From assembly GCA_034439915.1 (NCBI GenBank), contig JAWXBI010000038.1, positions 1-25,456 of the forward strand: 25,456 bases of DNA. Reading direction: 5' to 3'. Origin of the DNA: JADJLQ01 sp034439915. Its GTDB lineage: Bacteria; Bacteroidota; Bacteroidia; Chitinophagales; Saprospiraceae. The notes under the pieces are model-generated. The model was not told the origin of the DNA and made no database searches. It saw only the letters and a list, made by a program, of their open reading frames with translations. Made by a program: the position numbers and the translations under genes. Positions 16,942-24,332 of this stretch are shown here, piece by piece; the first letter of the stretch is position 1, and every line of letters begins with the position of its first letter.

Positions 16942-16946
16942 ATCCT

Positions 16947-17483
16947 TCAGAATTTATTTTTCCACATCATGGATTCCATAGGTTTTGGATTCCTGGCATT
17001 ATACTTTGCATCCGCCTTTTTATTGTAAGCCCGTTCTATTTGACCTTCTACAGTAAAATAGATTAATTGTCCGATAGGCATTCCGGCATAAATCCTAACC
17101 GGTTGTACACAAGAAAGTTCCAGGGTCCAGAAGTTGCAAAATCCCACATCTCCCTTGCCTGCCGTGGCATGAATATCAATACCTAGTCGTCCTATGCTCG
17201 ACTTGCCTTCTAAAAATGGCACGGTGTGATGAGTCTCCGTATATTCTTCGGTCACCCCGAGGTATAATTTACCCGGACATATTAAAAATCCTTCCGGGCC
17301 AATTTCCGTTTCTTCAATTGCGTGGTGAATACGCGCATCCAGTTCATGATCCTTGTACACAGAGAGGTACTTACCCAGGTGCACATCATAGCTGTTGGTA
17401 CCGAGGCATTCTTTTCTAAAAGGGTCAATTAGGATCAAGCCCTGTTCGATGGCCTCAAGTATTTTTAAATCGGAAAGGATCAT
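16947..17483 (-). CDS. dcd: dCTP deaminase
   Basis: The 178-residue protein converts dCTP to dUTP in pyrimidine deoxynucleotide synthesis. I chose the ATG at 17483 because family members start MILSD at exactly this point; the frame is open 30 codons further upstream to 17573, but that stretch overlaps the divergent PPTase gene and looks non-coding. Signature blocks are CLGTNSYDVHLG (27-37), FLEGKSSIGRLGI (90-102) with Arg99, HATAGKGDVGFCN (105-117) and TLEL with catalytic Glu122. The C-terminal YNARNPKPMESMMWKNKF is typical of Bacteroidota Dcd. It could in principle also have dUTPase activity as some relatives do; sequence reading alone does not settle that. It is convergent with the rhodanese gene. 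Confidence 0.95.
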   Translation of the reverse strand: MILSDLKILEAIEQGLILIDPFRKECLGTNSYDVHLGKYLSVYKDHELDARIHHAIEETEIGPEGFLICPGKLYLGVTEEYTETHHTVPFLEGKSSIGRLGIDIHATAGKGDVGFCNFWTLELSCVQPVRIYAGMPIGQLIYFTVEGQIERAYNKKADAKYNARNPKPMESMMWKNKF

Positions 17484-17501
17484 AAAGATGAAAAAGGACG
17501 G

Positions 17502-17509
17502 CAAAAATA
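17502..17509 (-). promoter_or_regulatory. Candidate -7 promoter element for dcd
   Basis: The minus strand reads TATTTTTG (TAnnTTTG), 19 bases before the dcd ATG at 17483, within the 51-base divergent gap to the PPTase gene. On the plus strand the near-match TACTTTTA (17521-17528 region) could serve the PPTase. The position supports the shorter dcd start. Confidence 0.4.
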
Positions 17510-17534
17510 GAACAAACTTTACTTTTATACCGGA

Positions 17535-18158
17535 ATGCCTCAAATATTTCATTTTCAGGATTCTGAATATCAATTGGGTATTTGGAAAATAGAAGAACCA
17601 GAAGATTTTTTTATTGATGGATTACATGAAGAACAATCCCACCTTCCGGAGTTAACACCACCAAGGAGATTACAATCCTTAGCAGCCCGTTTTCTGCTCA
17701 CTCAAATGCTGGAAACGGATAACACCATTTTAAAAAATGCCTGGAACCAACCTTTTATTAAGAATGACCAAAGGTACTTATCCATCAGTCATTCCTTTGA
17801 GATGGCCGCTGTCTTGGTTGGCCACCGTGCAGGTGGGATTGATATTGAAAAAAAATTGCCCCGCCTCCAGCGCATCGCATCCAAATTTTTAAAACCGATT
17901 GAATTGGAAAGGTTAAATGGACCAGAAGTCTTGTCTCAGCTATATCGAATATGGGGAGCGAAGGAAGCCATGTTTAAGGCTTATGGATTAGGCCAGATCG
18001 ATTTCAAAAGGGATCTGATTGTTGATTTGGATGCCCTTCTTAACAATAAAAAAGCCTTCACCGGTCGTTTATTGAATCATCCGGATGAGATCTCCTTTAA
18101 TTTGCATTGGTTTGAAATTGAACCCGATTACATGGTCGTATATGGGTCAGTTATCTAA
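17535..18158 (+). CDS. 4'-phosphopantetheinyl transferase (Sfp/AcpT-type)
   Basis: The 207-residue protein transfers the phosphopantetheine arm of CoA to a serine of acyl or peptidyl carrier proteins. Magnesium and CoA binding motifs are present: SISHS (83-87), GIDIE with Asp103 and Glu105, and WGAKEAMFKAYG (140-151) with Trp140, Lys143, Glu144 and Lys148. This is the two-half Sfp type rather than the short trimeric AcpS. In Bacteroidota such an enzyme can be the general one for fatty-acid ACP; no polyketide or peptide synthetase lies nearby, so a specialised role is not indicated. Its stop overlaps the start of the lipoprotein gene by 17 bases. Confidence 0.9.
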   Translation: MPQIFHFQDSEYQLGIWKIEEPEDFFIDGLHEEQSHLPELTPPRRLQSLAARFLLTQMLETDNTILKNAWNQPFIKNDQRYLSISHSFEMAAVLVGHRAGGIDIEKKLPRLQRIASKFLKPIELERLNGPEVLSQLYRIWGAKEAMFKAYGLGQIDFKRDLIVDLDALLNNKKAFTGRLLNHPDEISFNLHWFEIEPDYMVVYGSVI

Positions 18159-18591
18159 ATTTTCAGTGTGGTGTATGCTATTATTTGTAGTTCATGGCTG
18201 CCGGCACGGCAATATCCATCCTCCTGCCGTTTCTGTTCCGGACCTCCATCGGTTTGATTCTTTTTATTACCAGTTCCATACGGATAGTATGTTTCAGTTG
18301 TCCAATATAATTTTCCCATTGGAAGGCAAACCCGAACCAATGGACACACTTCCTTTTTTGGACACCTATTATTGGTCAAAAGAAAACTGGCTAGTACATC
18401 ATCTGCCGGATATCAGGGACTCCATCTATGAGCAGGTCTTCCAGGTTATTGATTCAACTTTATTAAGAGAAATCATTTTTCATATACCCTCGGGGTACAG
18501 CATGGAGCGCCGATTTTCTTACACCGGGGATGGCTGGCATCTGATCTATTACGCGCCTATGCGACGGCCTGTCCGTGTTGAAATCAATTGA
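18142..18591 (+). CDS. Putative lipoprotein, DUF4348-like
   Basis: I chose the ATG at 18142, giving 149 residues, because it yields a lipoprotein signal: MGQLSKFSVWCMLLFVVHGC, with Lys6, a hydrophobic core and a lipobox ending at Cys20. The frame opens earlier (18085) deep inside the PPTase gene, and an ATG at 18175 would leave a signal without positive charge. The mature part has FDSFYYQFHTDSMFQ, then NIIFPLEG and a C-terminal ERRFSYTGDGWHLIYY, resembling the DUF4348 family of Bacteroidota lipoproteins; function unknown. It overlaps the PPTase gene by 17 bases and its last 8 bases overlap the convergent FkbM gene. It is probably on the inner face of the outer membrane or in the periplasm. 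Confidence 0.75.
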   Translation: MGQLSKFSVWCMLLFVVHGCRHGNIHPPAVSVPDLHRFDSFYYQFHTDSMFQLSNIIFPLEGKPEPMDTLPFLDTYYWSKENWLVHHLPDIRDSIYEQVFQVIDSTLLREIIFHIPSGYSMERRFSYTGDGWHLIYYAPMRRPVRVEIN

Positions 18592-19324
18592 GTTTAAAAT
18601 ACAGATCACCAAAAATATGTGGGGAGCGTTCTTCCCGGATAAAATTAATAACCTCCTGTGGTCGTTGCCATGCTTGCCAATACCATTCCTGGCTTTCGCC
18701 AAACGAAAAATTTAACTGGTAATCTCCTATTGCCATCAATCGCTCTATGCACCAAATAGTCCGCCATTTGTCAAAAGCTAAAAATTCTATGGATAATTGA
18801 GGAAGGGGCTGATGAAGGCCCTGAATCACTTCCCATTCGAACCCCTCGGTATCAATCTTGCAAAACCCGGGTATGCCATACGTTGAAATTAACCAGTCCA
18901 GGGTATATTGTTTGACTATTAATTTTTCCTCCCAATGAGCTTTAACGGTGCTGTACTCATTTATCCCGTGCTGCCAATCTTCACCCCGGCCTGTGGAGAG
19001 CGTAGGATGAAGACTACTGATCTTAAATTCGATCTCCGTTTCCGACGCACCCAGGGCCACAGGCAACAAGGTAAACCCTGAGACACCATTAAACCTTTTT
19101 TTAAGATATTCCACACATACTGGCTGTGGCTCCACCCCTATTACCCGGACGCCCAAATCAATCCAGGTCTGGGATCGATTTCCCAGATGGGCACCAATGT
19201 CAAAAGCGAGGTCGCCCTTCCGTAGAAATTGACGGTAAAATTTTTTTAGCTTCCTCCGGTTAAATGGTTTTGCATAATACATCAACCAGGATCTCCATAA
19301 GCCTAATCTGGAAGTCCATTTCAT
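18584..19324 (-). CDS. FkbM-family methyltransferase
   Basis: The 246-residue protein is a SAM-dependent methyltransferase of the FkbM family. Motif I is LAFDIGAHLGNRS (39-51), motif II IGVEPQP (62-68), and the family block KIDTEGFEWEVIQGL lies at 156-170. FkbM proteins mainly O-methylate sugars or small secondary metabolites, but many are orphans of unknown substrate. No glycan or natural-product genes are adjacent, so the substrate cannot be inferred. The ATG at 19324 overlaps the aat stop by 4 bases (ATGA), indicating translational coupling in the peroxiredoxin-clpS-aat unit. The 3' end overlaps the convergent lipoprotein gene by 8 bases. Confidence 0.88.
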   Translation of the reverse strand: MKWTSRLGLWRSWLMYYAKPFNRRKLKKFYRQFLRKGDLAFDIGAHLGNRSQTWIDLGVRVIGVEPQPVCVEYLKKRFNGVSGFTLLPVALGASETEIEFKISSLHPTLSTGRGEDWQHGINEYSTVKAHWEEKLIVKQYTLDWLISTYGIPGFCKIDTEGFEWEVIQGLHQPLPQLSIEFLAFDKWRTIWCIERLMAIGDYQLNFSFGESQEWYWQAWQRPQEVINFIREERSPHIFGDLYFKLN

Positions 19325-20046
19325 AATGGTGAATGTTGTATAAACCGTTCATTCCACCTTATCCCATCCATACTCCCGGGAAGGGCCCAATCTGAGATTA
19401 GGCGCAGATATTCTTCTTTGCTGATGGCCTTGGCCCCCAGGCTTTTTAGATGTTCTGTACTGACCTGGCAATCCACCATCCTGAACCCATGGTATTCTAA
19501 AAATCGGACCGCCTCTATAAAAGCTAGTTTGGAAGCATTGCTCTTGTTGGAAAACATCGATTCCCCGAAAAAAACTTTGCCAATTCCAATGCCGTAGAGG
19601 CCTCCTACCAATTGATCATTCTGCCAGGCTTCAAAAGAATGCGCGTACCCAGCGTGGTGCAGACGCGTATAGGCTTTTATAAAATCGGCATCGATCCAGG
19701 TAGCATCTTCATTTTTCCTTTTTATACCGGCACAGGCACGGATTGTGGACTCAAACCCGAGATCACAAGTAATCTTAAAGGGATGCTGTTTTATCAGGCT
19801 TTTCATACTTTTTGTAATATGCAATTGCCCCTGGTGTAATACCATTCTGGGATCCGGGCAATACCAATAAGGCAGCCCTTTGTACCGATACCACGGGAAT
19901 AATCCGCAACGATACGCACTTAATAAAGTCTCTGGTAAAAAGTTTGCTCCAATGGCAATCAATCCATCATATCCTGAAATCGAAGCGATAGGAACTGAAT
20001 TAAAATCAAAAGGCCGGCCAGAATCGGGGAGAATCAATGGCCGCAT
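19321..20046 (-). CDS. aat: Leucyl/phenylalanyl-tRNA--protein transferase
   Basis: The 241-residue enzyme transfers Leu or Phe from aminoacyl-tRNA to the N-terminus of proteins beginning with Arg or Lys, creating a degron read by ClpS and ClpAP. Motifs in order are GLFPWY (48-53), PDPRMVL (64-70), ATWID (115-119), AHSFEAW (135-141), LVGGLYG (146-152), FGESMFSNKSNASK (160-173) and DCQVSTEHLKSLGA (192-205). Glu162, Asp192 and Gln194 correspond to E. coli Glu156, Asp186 and Gln188, so the active site is intact. The start at 20046 leaves 9 bases after clpS. The neighbouring ClpS gene supports the N-degron role directly. Confidence 0.96.
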   Translation of the reverse strand: MRPLILPDSGRPFDFNSVPIASISGYDGLIAIGANFLPETLLSAYRCGLFPWYRYKGLPYWYCPDPRMVLHQGQLHITKSMKSLIKQHPFKITCDLGFESTIRACAGIKRKNEDATWIDADFIKAYTRLHHAGYAHSFEAWQNDQLVGGLYGIGIGKVFFGESMFSNKSNASKLAFIEAVRFLEYHGFRMVDCQVSTEHLKSLGAKAISKEEYLRLISDWALPGSMDGIRWNERFIQHSPL

Positions 20047-20055
20047 GCATGGATT

Positions 20056-20364
20056 TCAATGAGTTTGTTTAACCCCTTCTATAACAGCAGAAAGCCCTCT
20101 TTCGATCAGGGAATCCTTTAAAGGCCGGAGGTCATCAAATGGGGCTGTCTTTACGGTGGCTTTCCCCTTAAAATGGATTAATAAGGAAAGTTGTTCAGAT
20201 TGTTCAAAACTATGACCGCAAACTTCGATCAGGCACTGAATTACCCAGTCAAACGTATTGACATCGTCATTGTATACTACCAGCAGGGCAGGATCATCGA
20301 GATCCACGAGACCATCAGCCACTAGTACATCTTCGTCCCAAACCGGTTTATTGATCTTGTCCAT
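20056..20364 (-). CDS. clpS: ClpS, adaptor of the Clp protease
   Basis: The 102-residue adaptor binds N-degron substrates (N-terminal Leu, Phe, Tyr or Trp) and hands them to the Clp ATPase-ClpP complex. The core starts with LLVVYNDDVNTFDWVIQCL (27-45). Asn32, Asp33/Asp34 and His64 match the residues of E. coli ClpS (Asn34, Asp35/36, His66) that hold the substrate alpha-amino group. The gatekeeper position, Met40 in E. coli, aligns with Phe38. An acidic N-terminal extension (about 10-25) precedes the core, as expected for the flexible tail that engages the ATPase. It lies between the peroxiredoxin gene (18-base gap) and aat (9-base gap), so all are probably one transcript. Confidence 0.95.
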   Translation of the reverse strand: MDKINKPVWDEDVLVADGLVDLDDPALLVVYNDDVNTFDWVIQCLIEVCGHSFEQSEQLSLLIHFKGKATVKTAPFDDLRPLKDSLIERGLSAVIEGVKQTH

Positions 20365-20382
20365 GAAGTCTAAGTTAATAAA

Positions 20383-20847
20383 TTATTTTATTGATTCCAG
20401 TGCTCTTTTTGCAGCAGAAAAATCTGGCAGGTTGCCTGGTTTTTCTAACACTTCTTTGTATTGAATTGTTCCATCTGATCCAATAATAAATGTAGCCCGT
20501 TCGGCGACACCATGCATTTCGCAGATAAACTCTTCGCGGTATATACCATATGCCCGGATAACTTCTTTATTAAAGTCACTGAGGAGCTCAAAGCTAAGTT
20601 GGTGGTCCTCTTTGAATCGTTTTAAAGCAAGGGGCGAATCGACTGAAATACCAAAAACCATGGTATCCATTTCATTGTAAAAAGAAAAATCATCCCTTAC
20701 GGAACACATTTCGCTGGTACAGGTGCCAGTCCAGGCTGCGGGAAAAAAATATAGAATTATCTTTTTACCGCTAAATGTATTCAGGTCTATTTTTTGTCGT
20801 TCTGTATTATAGAGGGCGATGTTTGGAGCTACGCTTCCTATTTTCAT
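20383..20847 (-). CDS. Peroxiredoxin (thiol peroxidase, AhpC/TSA family)
   Basis: The 154-residue cytoplasmic enzyme reduces peroxides. The active-site block is FFPAAWTGTCTSEMCSVRD, with peroxidatic Cys43 in PxxxTxxC context and a second Cys48 five residues on, the spacing seen in Bcp/PrxQ. The rest (FGISVDSP, LLSDFNKEVIRAYG, GVAERATFIIG and EVLEKPGNLPDF) resembles the Bacteroidota redoxin/AhpE-like group, so resolving Cys use is uncertain. It has no signal peptide. It is the first gene of the run prx-clpS-aat-fkbM, so its promoter likely drives all four. Confidence 0.9.
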   Translation of the reverse strand: MKIGSVAPNIALYNTERQKIDLNTFSGKKIILYFFPAAWTGTCTSEMCSVRDDFSFYNEMDTMVFGISVDSPLALKRFKEDHQLSFELLSDFNKEVIRAYGIYREEFICEMHGVAERATFIIGSDGTIQYKEVLEKPGNLPDFSAAKRALESIK

Positions 20848-20866
20848 ATCTTGTCCAAATTAGGCT

Positions 20867-20874
20867 CAAATTTA
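20867..20874 (-). promoter_or_regulatory. Candidate -7 promoter element for the peroxiredoxin-clpS-aat-fkbM unit
   Basis: The minus strand reads TAAATTTG, matching TAnnTTTG, about 20 bases before the peroxiredoxin ATG. A TTG lies upstream but at only about 13 bases spacing, which is short for a -33 element. The 108-base gap 20848-20955 is AT-rich and also serves the divergent transporter gene, for which only the near-match TATATTTA was seen. Confidence 0.4.
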
Positions 20875-20955
20875 TAAAAATATATCTCAATTGCATTGAA
20901 TTAACATCTGTTATAAAAGCATATATTTATTCAATTCATCATTTAGAAACTATAT

Positions 20956-21846
20956 ATGAAACCGGAGTATAAAGCTTATGCTGTGCTTCATCTGGCCGTT
21001 GTGCTGTTTGGATTTACAGCGATCCTGGGTGCCTTGATCCGGCTACCCGCTTTGTCCCTGGTTTGGTGGAGGGTGCTTATTTCCAGCATCAGCCTTCTTT
21101 TCATAATCCGGGGATTTGGTTTTCTCCGTACAATACCCCGAATACAAATCTTAAGATTTACCGGTATTGGAAGTATCATTGCCCTGCATTGGGTTACTTT
21201 TTTTGCTTCGGTGAAACTGGCAGGTGCTTCAGTCTGCCTCGTGTGTATGGCCACTACTTGTTTGTTTTTAAGTATTATAGAACCTTTGCTGTTTAAAAAA
21301 ATATTCCGGCGTATTGATTTCCTGGTCGCCCTATTAATTATTCCCGGAATGGTTATGGTTGTTCAAAACATTGATGCATCGCGCCATACCGGAGTATTAG
21401 CCGGCCTGGTTTCGGCTATGCTGGCTGCCTTATTTTCTGTTTTAAATAAAAAGTACATATCGAATGCAAAGGTCTGGCATATTTCGTGGATAGAAATGAC
21501 CAGTGCCTGCATTAGCATCAGCTTGATTATGGTTTTGATTTTACCCTGGAATGCTGATATGCGGTTTTGGCCGGAGGCCATGGAATGGCCGTATTTATTG
21601 ATATTGGGTGTGTTGTGTACTACCGTGGCTCATGCAATGTCTTTATTTGCCTTGCATCATTTGTCTGCCTTTGCACTCAACCTGGTGATTAACCTTGAAC
21701 CGGTATATGGAATCCTGCTGGCTGTGGTGATCCTTAAAGAAAACAAAGATTTAAATTTAGGTTTCTATTGCGGGGCAGGGTTGATAGTGATGGCCGTTAT
21801 TTCCTATCCTTATTTGCTCAAAAGATATACCCATGCTGCTGGATGA
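20956..21846 (+). CDS. EamA-type (DMT superfamily) transporter
   Basis: The 296-residue inner-membrane protein has about ten hydrophobic helices in two EamA halves (about 7-137 and 146-283), the usual size for drug/metabolite transporters such as RhaT/YdcZ relatives. The second-half end LEPVYGILLAVVILKE is a good family signature, as are LHWVTFFASVKLAGAS and LVINLEP. Transport substrate and direction cannot be told; relatives export amino acids or metabolites. Its 3' end overlaps the O-methyltransferase gene by 14 bases, so the two are likely translated from one message. Confidence 0.9.
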   Translation: MKPEYKAYAVLHLAVVLFGFTAILGALIRLPALSLVWWRVLISSISLLFIIRGFGFLRTIPRIQILRFTGIGSIIALHWVTFFASVKLAGASVCLVCMATTCLFLSIIEPLLFKKIFRRIDFLVALLIIPGMVMVVQNIDASRHTGVLAGLVSAMLAALFSVLNKKYISNAKVWHISWIEMTSACISISLIMVLILPWNADMRFWPEAMEWPYLLILGVLCTTVAHAMSLFALHHLSAFALNLVINLEPVYGILLAVVILKENKDLNLGFYCGAGLIVMAVISYPYLLKRYTHAAG

Positions 21847-22465
21847 AAAATTATACGATTATTGTGACCGCAACAGCAACAGATTGCCACTTTACCTGGA
21901 GCAACTGGAAAATGAAACCGGCCTGATTGCGGTGAATCCATTTATGTCCTGCGGGCCAGTCCTGGGAAGGTTTTTAATCCAAATCAGCCAATGGATCCGA
22001 CCGCAACAAATCCTTGAAATCGGCACCTTCACGGGATATTCTGCGTTGTGCCTTGCCCAGGGATTGACCTCAGATGGAAAAATAACCTGTATTGAAATCA
22101 ATGAAGAATTTAAATCCGTCATTAATAAATATTTTGCTCTAGCCGGCAAACTGGACCAGCTGAACCTGATCATTGGTGATGCGCTCCTGGAAATAAAAAA
22201 CATTCATGGCCCCTTTGATCTGGCCTGGATAGATGCCAATAAACAAAATAATAATCAATTGTTTGAATTGATCCTTCCTTTAATGCGGCCCGGTGGCACT
22301 ATTTTGGTTGATAATATGCTTTGGTACGGCAATGTCCTGGAAACGGACCCCGATAAAGAGACAAGAGCTATTCAGGAGTTTAACCAGAAAATTAAAAATG
22401 ACCCCAGGGTGAGCATGTTTCTGCTGCCTGTGCGCGACGGACTGGCTATTCTCCAAAAAAAGTAA
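21833..22465 (+). CDS. Class I SAM-dependent O-methyltransferase (catechol/caffeoyl-CoA OMT type)
   Basis: The 210-residue protein belongs to the small cation-dependent O-methyltransferases (Methyltransf_3). SAM binding is shown by ILEIGTFTGYSALCLAQGL (60-78). Metal and substrate residues are in DLAWIDANKQNN (Asp134) and ILVDNMLWYG (Asp160, Asn161). The natural substrate of most bacterial members is not known; catechol-like hydroxyls are usual. The ATG lies within the last codons of the transporter gene. The gene is convergent with the Omp85 gene, 39 bases apart. Confidence 0.93.
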   Translation: MLLDEKLYDYCDRNSNRLPLYLEQLENETGLIAVNPFMSCGPVLGRFLIQISQWIRPQQILEIGTFTGYSALCLAQGLTSDGKITCIEINEEFKSVINKYFALAGKLDQLNLIIGDALLEIKNIHGPFDLAWIDANKQNNNQLFELILPLMRPGGTILVDNMLWYGNVLETDPDKETRAIQEFNQKIKNDPRVSMFLLPVRDGLAILQKK

Positions 22466-22478
22466 ACCGCCTCAGGGT

Positions 22479-22507
22479 AGTCAGCCATTGGTAACTGGTG
22501 CTGATTA
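22479..22507. terminator. Possible weak bidirectional terminator hairpin
   Basis: Between the convergent O-methyltransferase and Omp85 genes, TCAGC and GCTGA form a 5-bp stem around a 14-base loop that could pair further with a bulge. There is no strong run of T on either side, so a rho-independent terminator is doubtful. Confidence 0.25.
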
Positions 22508-24277
22508 AAAATAATTGATATAGCCGATATGCACTTTCACGTTCCTTAAATTAAATGATCCGGGAAATATTTTACCTACTGCAGCAGACAACGAAAGCAA
22601 CCCGGAGGACGTGTCAAAAACCAGACCAGATCCTATCCCCCAGAAAGTCCGGTAGTTGAACCTTTTGTCCACAAATTGATTGACCAGAGCCACGTCCGTA
22701 AATGCCTGCAGATAGGACAATTCACCGGTCAGCAACCGGATTGCATTGGTCCATAAAAAATAATCTCGTGCAAATATCGATTCTTCATCGAACCCTCTTA
22801 TTAACGTAAACCCCCCTAACCTGAACTGTTCATTTAATTGCAGTGGGGTTGAAGCCGATTTTATCCCACTCTTCAGTCTTGAATGCCAGGTGGTAAATTG
22901 GCCGAGCCGGGTATACTTTTCCAATTCTCCGTTAAACTCAAAAGCAAATCCGTTTTTAGTAAATGGCAAATACAGCGAGGCAAATGAAAATGTCGAATCC
23001 TGCTCGTCTTTTAAATTCGTAATGGACGAATTCGGTATAATTTCTCTCGTTGACCCGGCAATCGAAAACTGGCCACTGAAACCCGAACTTGGGTTCCGAT
23101 CAAAATCATATTGACTAAATCTGAAATTTGCGCCCAGATGCCGGAGTCTAAGATCGAGGGCTAGTGGCAGGGCGCGACTGGATTTGATTTGGGCCAGGTC
23201 GGGTTTAAGTAAAGTCGAAGTTTTTTGTCCCAGGCCAAACCTCAATTCCGTGCGGCCACCTAAGGACAAACCTGCGCCAAGCTCCCCCAAAACATCGAGA
23301 AATAAGGAGTCCCTCCGATAAAGGTTAAACTGAAAATATGGGTTAAATGGCAGGTTAAATAAAAATGGTGAGCTGGCTTTGATATTGAGATCCTGGCTAT
23401 TGGATTGCAGGCTCCGAAAATCAATTAATAATCGTTCGCCCATTCCCAGCTGATTCATAAAATCCGAACGGAAAGTACCATTCAATTTGAGCGGGCCATC
23501 CGCTGAAGGCAACAAACCAAGCAAGGCATCTATTGCACTGGACTTTTCAGTTTTGAGGTACAATCTGACCCTGGCCTGGTTTTTTGTTAAATAAATATCC
23601 GGATCCGCATACTGCAGGATGAAGGGATAAGGGGCTATAGCCTGTTTAATTTCATTCATTCTTTTATTCGAATAAAACGATCCGCTTTGAACACCGATAA
23701 TTCTCGACATCAATGCATATTTCACCTTCAGGTCCTTATCCCATTCGATCGTATCCAGCAATACCAGGGGGCCACGGATGAAATTCAGGCGGGCACTGAT
23801 TTCTTTTCCAGCTATCCGTGTACTGTCTAAAAAAACCTGAGCATAGGGATAACCCTGTTCACTGATTCCCTCAGCTAATCGGCTCATCAAACTTCGGCAT
23901 TGCTGAAAAGTCCATTTAGCTTTTTCTGATTTTAATTTCATCAGATCACTTTTACTGATATACGGTGCCAGGCTTTCCGGATAAAATATTTTAGTCCAGG
24001 AATATAAAGTTCCTGTATAAATTCTGGCCTGAATCAAGGTGTCGAGTTCTATTGCTATCAGGTGATAACAACTCAGGTAACCCTCCATTTGAAATGTGTC
24101 TACTACTCGCTTAAGGTATTCCTTCGCCAACGTTGAAACGGCAAAAACGGTATCCACTTTTCGTATGATTTTTGCCTCCATGGAACTACCTATTTCTACC
24201 TGCAGTAGCACGGGAGATTGAGCCCCAATGGTCAATGTACTACAAAGGACCCAAACGAAGACTATAGTATATTTCAT
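22505..24277 (-). CDS. Omp85-family (BamA/TamA-like) outer-membrane protein
   Basis: The 590-residue protein has a signal peptide (1-19, IGAQ), two POTRA-like domains (about 85-175, with EQGYPYAQVFLDS, and about 178-245, with LVLLDTIEW) and a 16-strand-type barrel from about 250 to the end. The barrel carries the hallmark loop-6 motif LIRGFDEES with Arg494 (VRGF in most members), preceded by FRLGGF. The C-terminus is a beta-signal strand ending in Phe. It is shorter than BamA (five POTRA domains) and closer to TamA or other two-partner Omp85 proteins, so it probably assists assembly or translocation of some outer-membrane or surface proteins rather than general barrel assembly. No tamB-like gene is adjacent. 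Confidence 0.9.
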   Translation of the reverse strand: MKYTIVFVWVLCSTLTIGAQSPVLLQVEIGSSMEAKIIRKVDTVFAVSTLAKEYLKRVVDTFQMEGYLSCYHLIAIELDTLIQARIYTGTLYSWTKIFYPESLAPYISKSDLMKLKSEKAKWTFQQCRSLMSRLAEGISEQGYPYAQVFLDSTRIAGKEISARLNFIRGPLVLLDTIEWDKDLKVKYALMSRIIGVQSGSFYSNKRMNEIKQAIAPYPFILQYADPDIYLTKNQARVRLYLKTEKSSAIDALLGLLPSADGPLKLNGTFRSDFMNQLGMGERLLIDFRSLQSNSQDLNIKASSPFLFNLPFNPYFQFNLYRRDSLFLDVLGELGAGLSLGGRTELRFGLGQKTSTLLKPDLAQIKSSRALPLALDLRLRHLGANFRFSQYDFDRNPSSGFSGQFSIAGSTREIIPNSSITNLKDEQDSTFSFASLYLPFTKNGFAFEFNGELEKYTRLGQFTTWHSRLKSGIKSASTPLQLNEQFRLGGFTLIRGFDEESIFARDYFLWTNAIRLLTGELSYLQAFTDVALVNQFVDKRFNYRTFWGIGSGLVFDTSSGLLSLSAAVGKIFPGSFNLRNVKVHIGYINYF

Positions 24278-24278
24278 T

Positions 24279-24290
24279 CCGGTTTACCGG
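24279..24290. repeat. GC-rich inverted repeat just upstream of the Omp85 start
   Basis: CCGGT-TT-ACCGG is a perfect 5-bp inverted repeat ending one base before the minus-strand ATG at 24277. In the mRNA it would form a small hairpin over the ribosome-binding region of the Omp85 gene. It lies in the 55-base gap to the divergent hemW, which shows no exact TAnnTTTG element (near-match TAATTTAG on the minus strand). Confidence 0.35.
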
Positions 24291-24332
24291 GCTAAATTAC
24301 GTGGAAGCCTGTATTTTACCCGATCGTAACGC

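Noticed and set aside
17216..17592. Two 65-67-codon plus-strand frames across dcd and its promoter gap
   Set aside because: They lie antisense to conserved dcd motifs and overlap the PPTase start in another frame.
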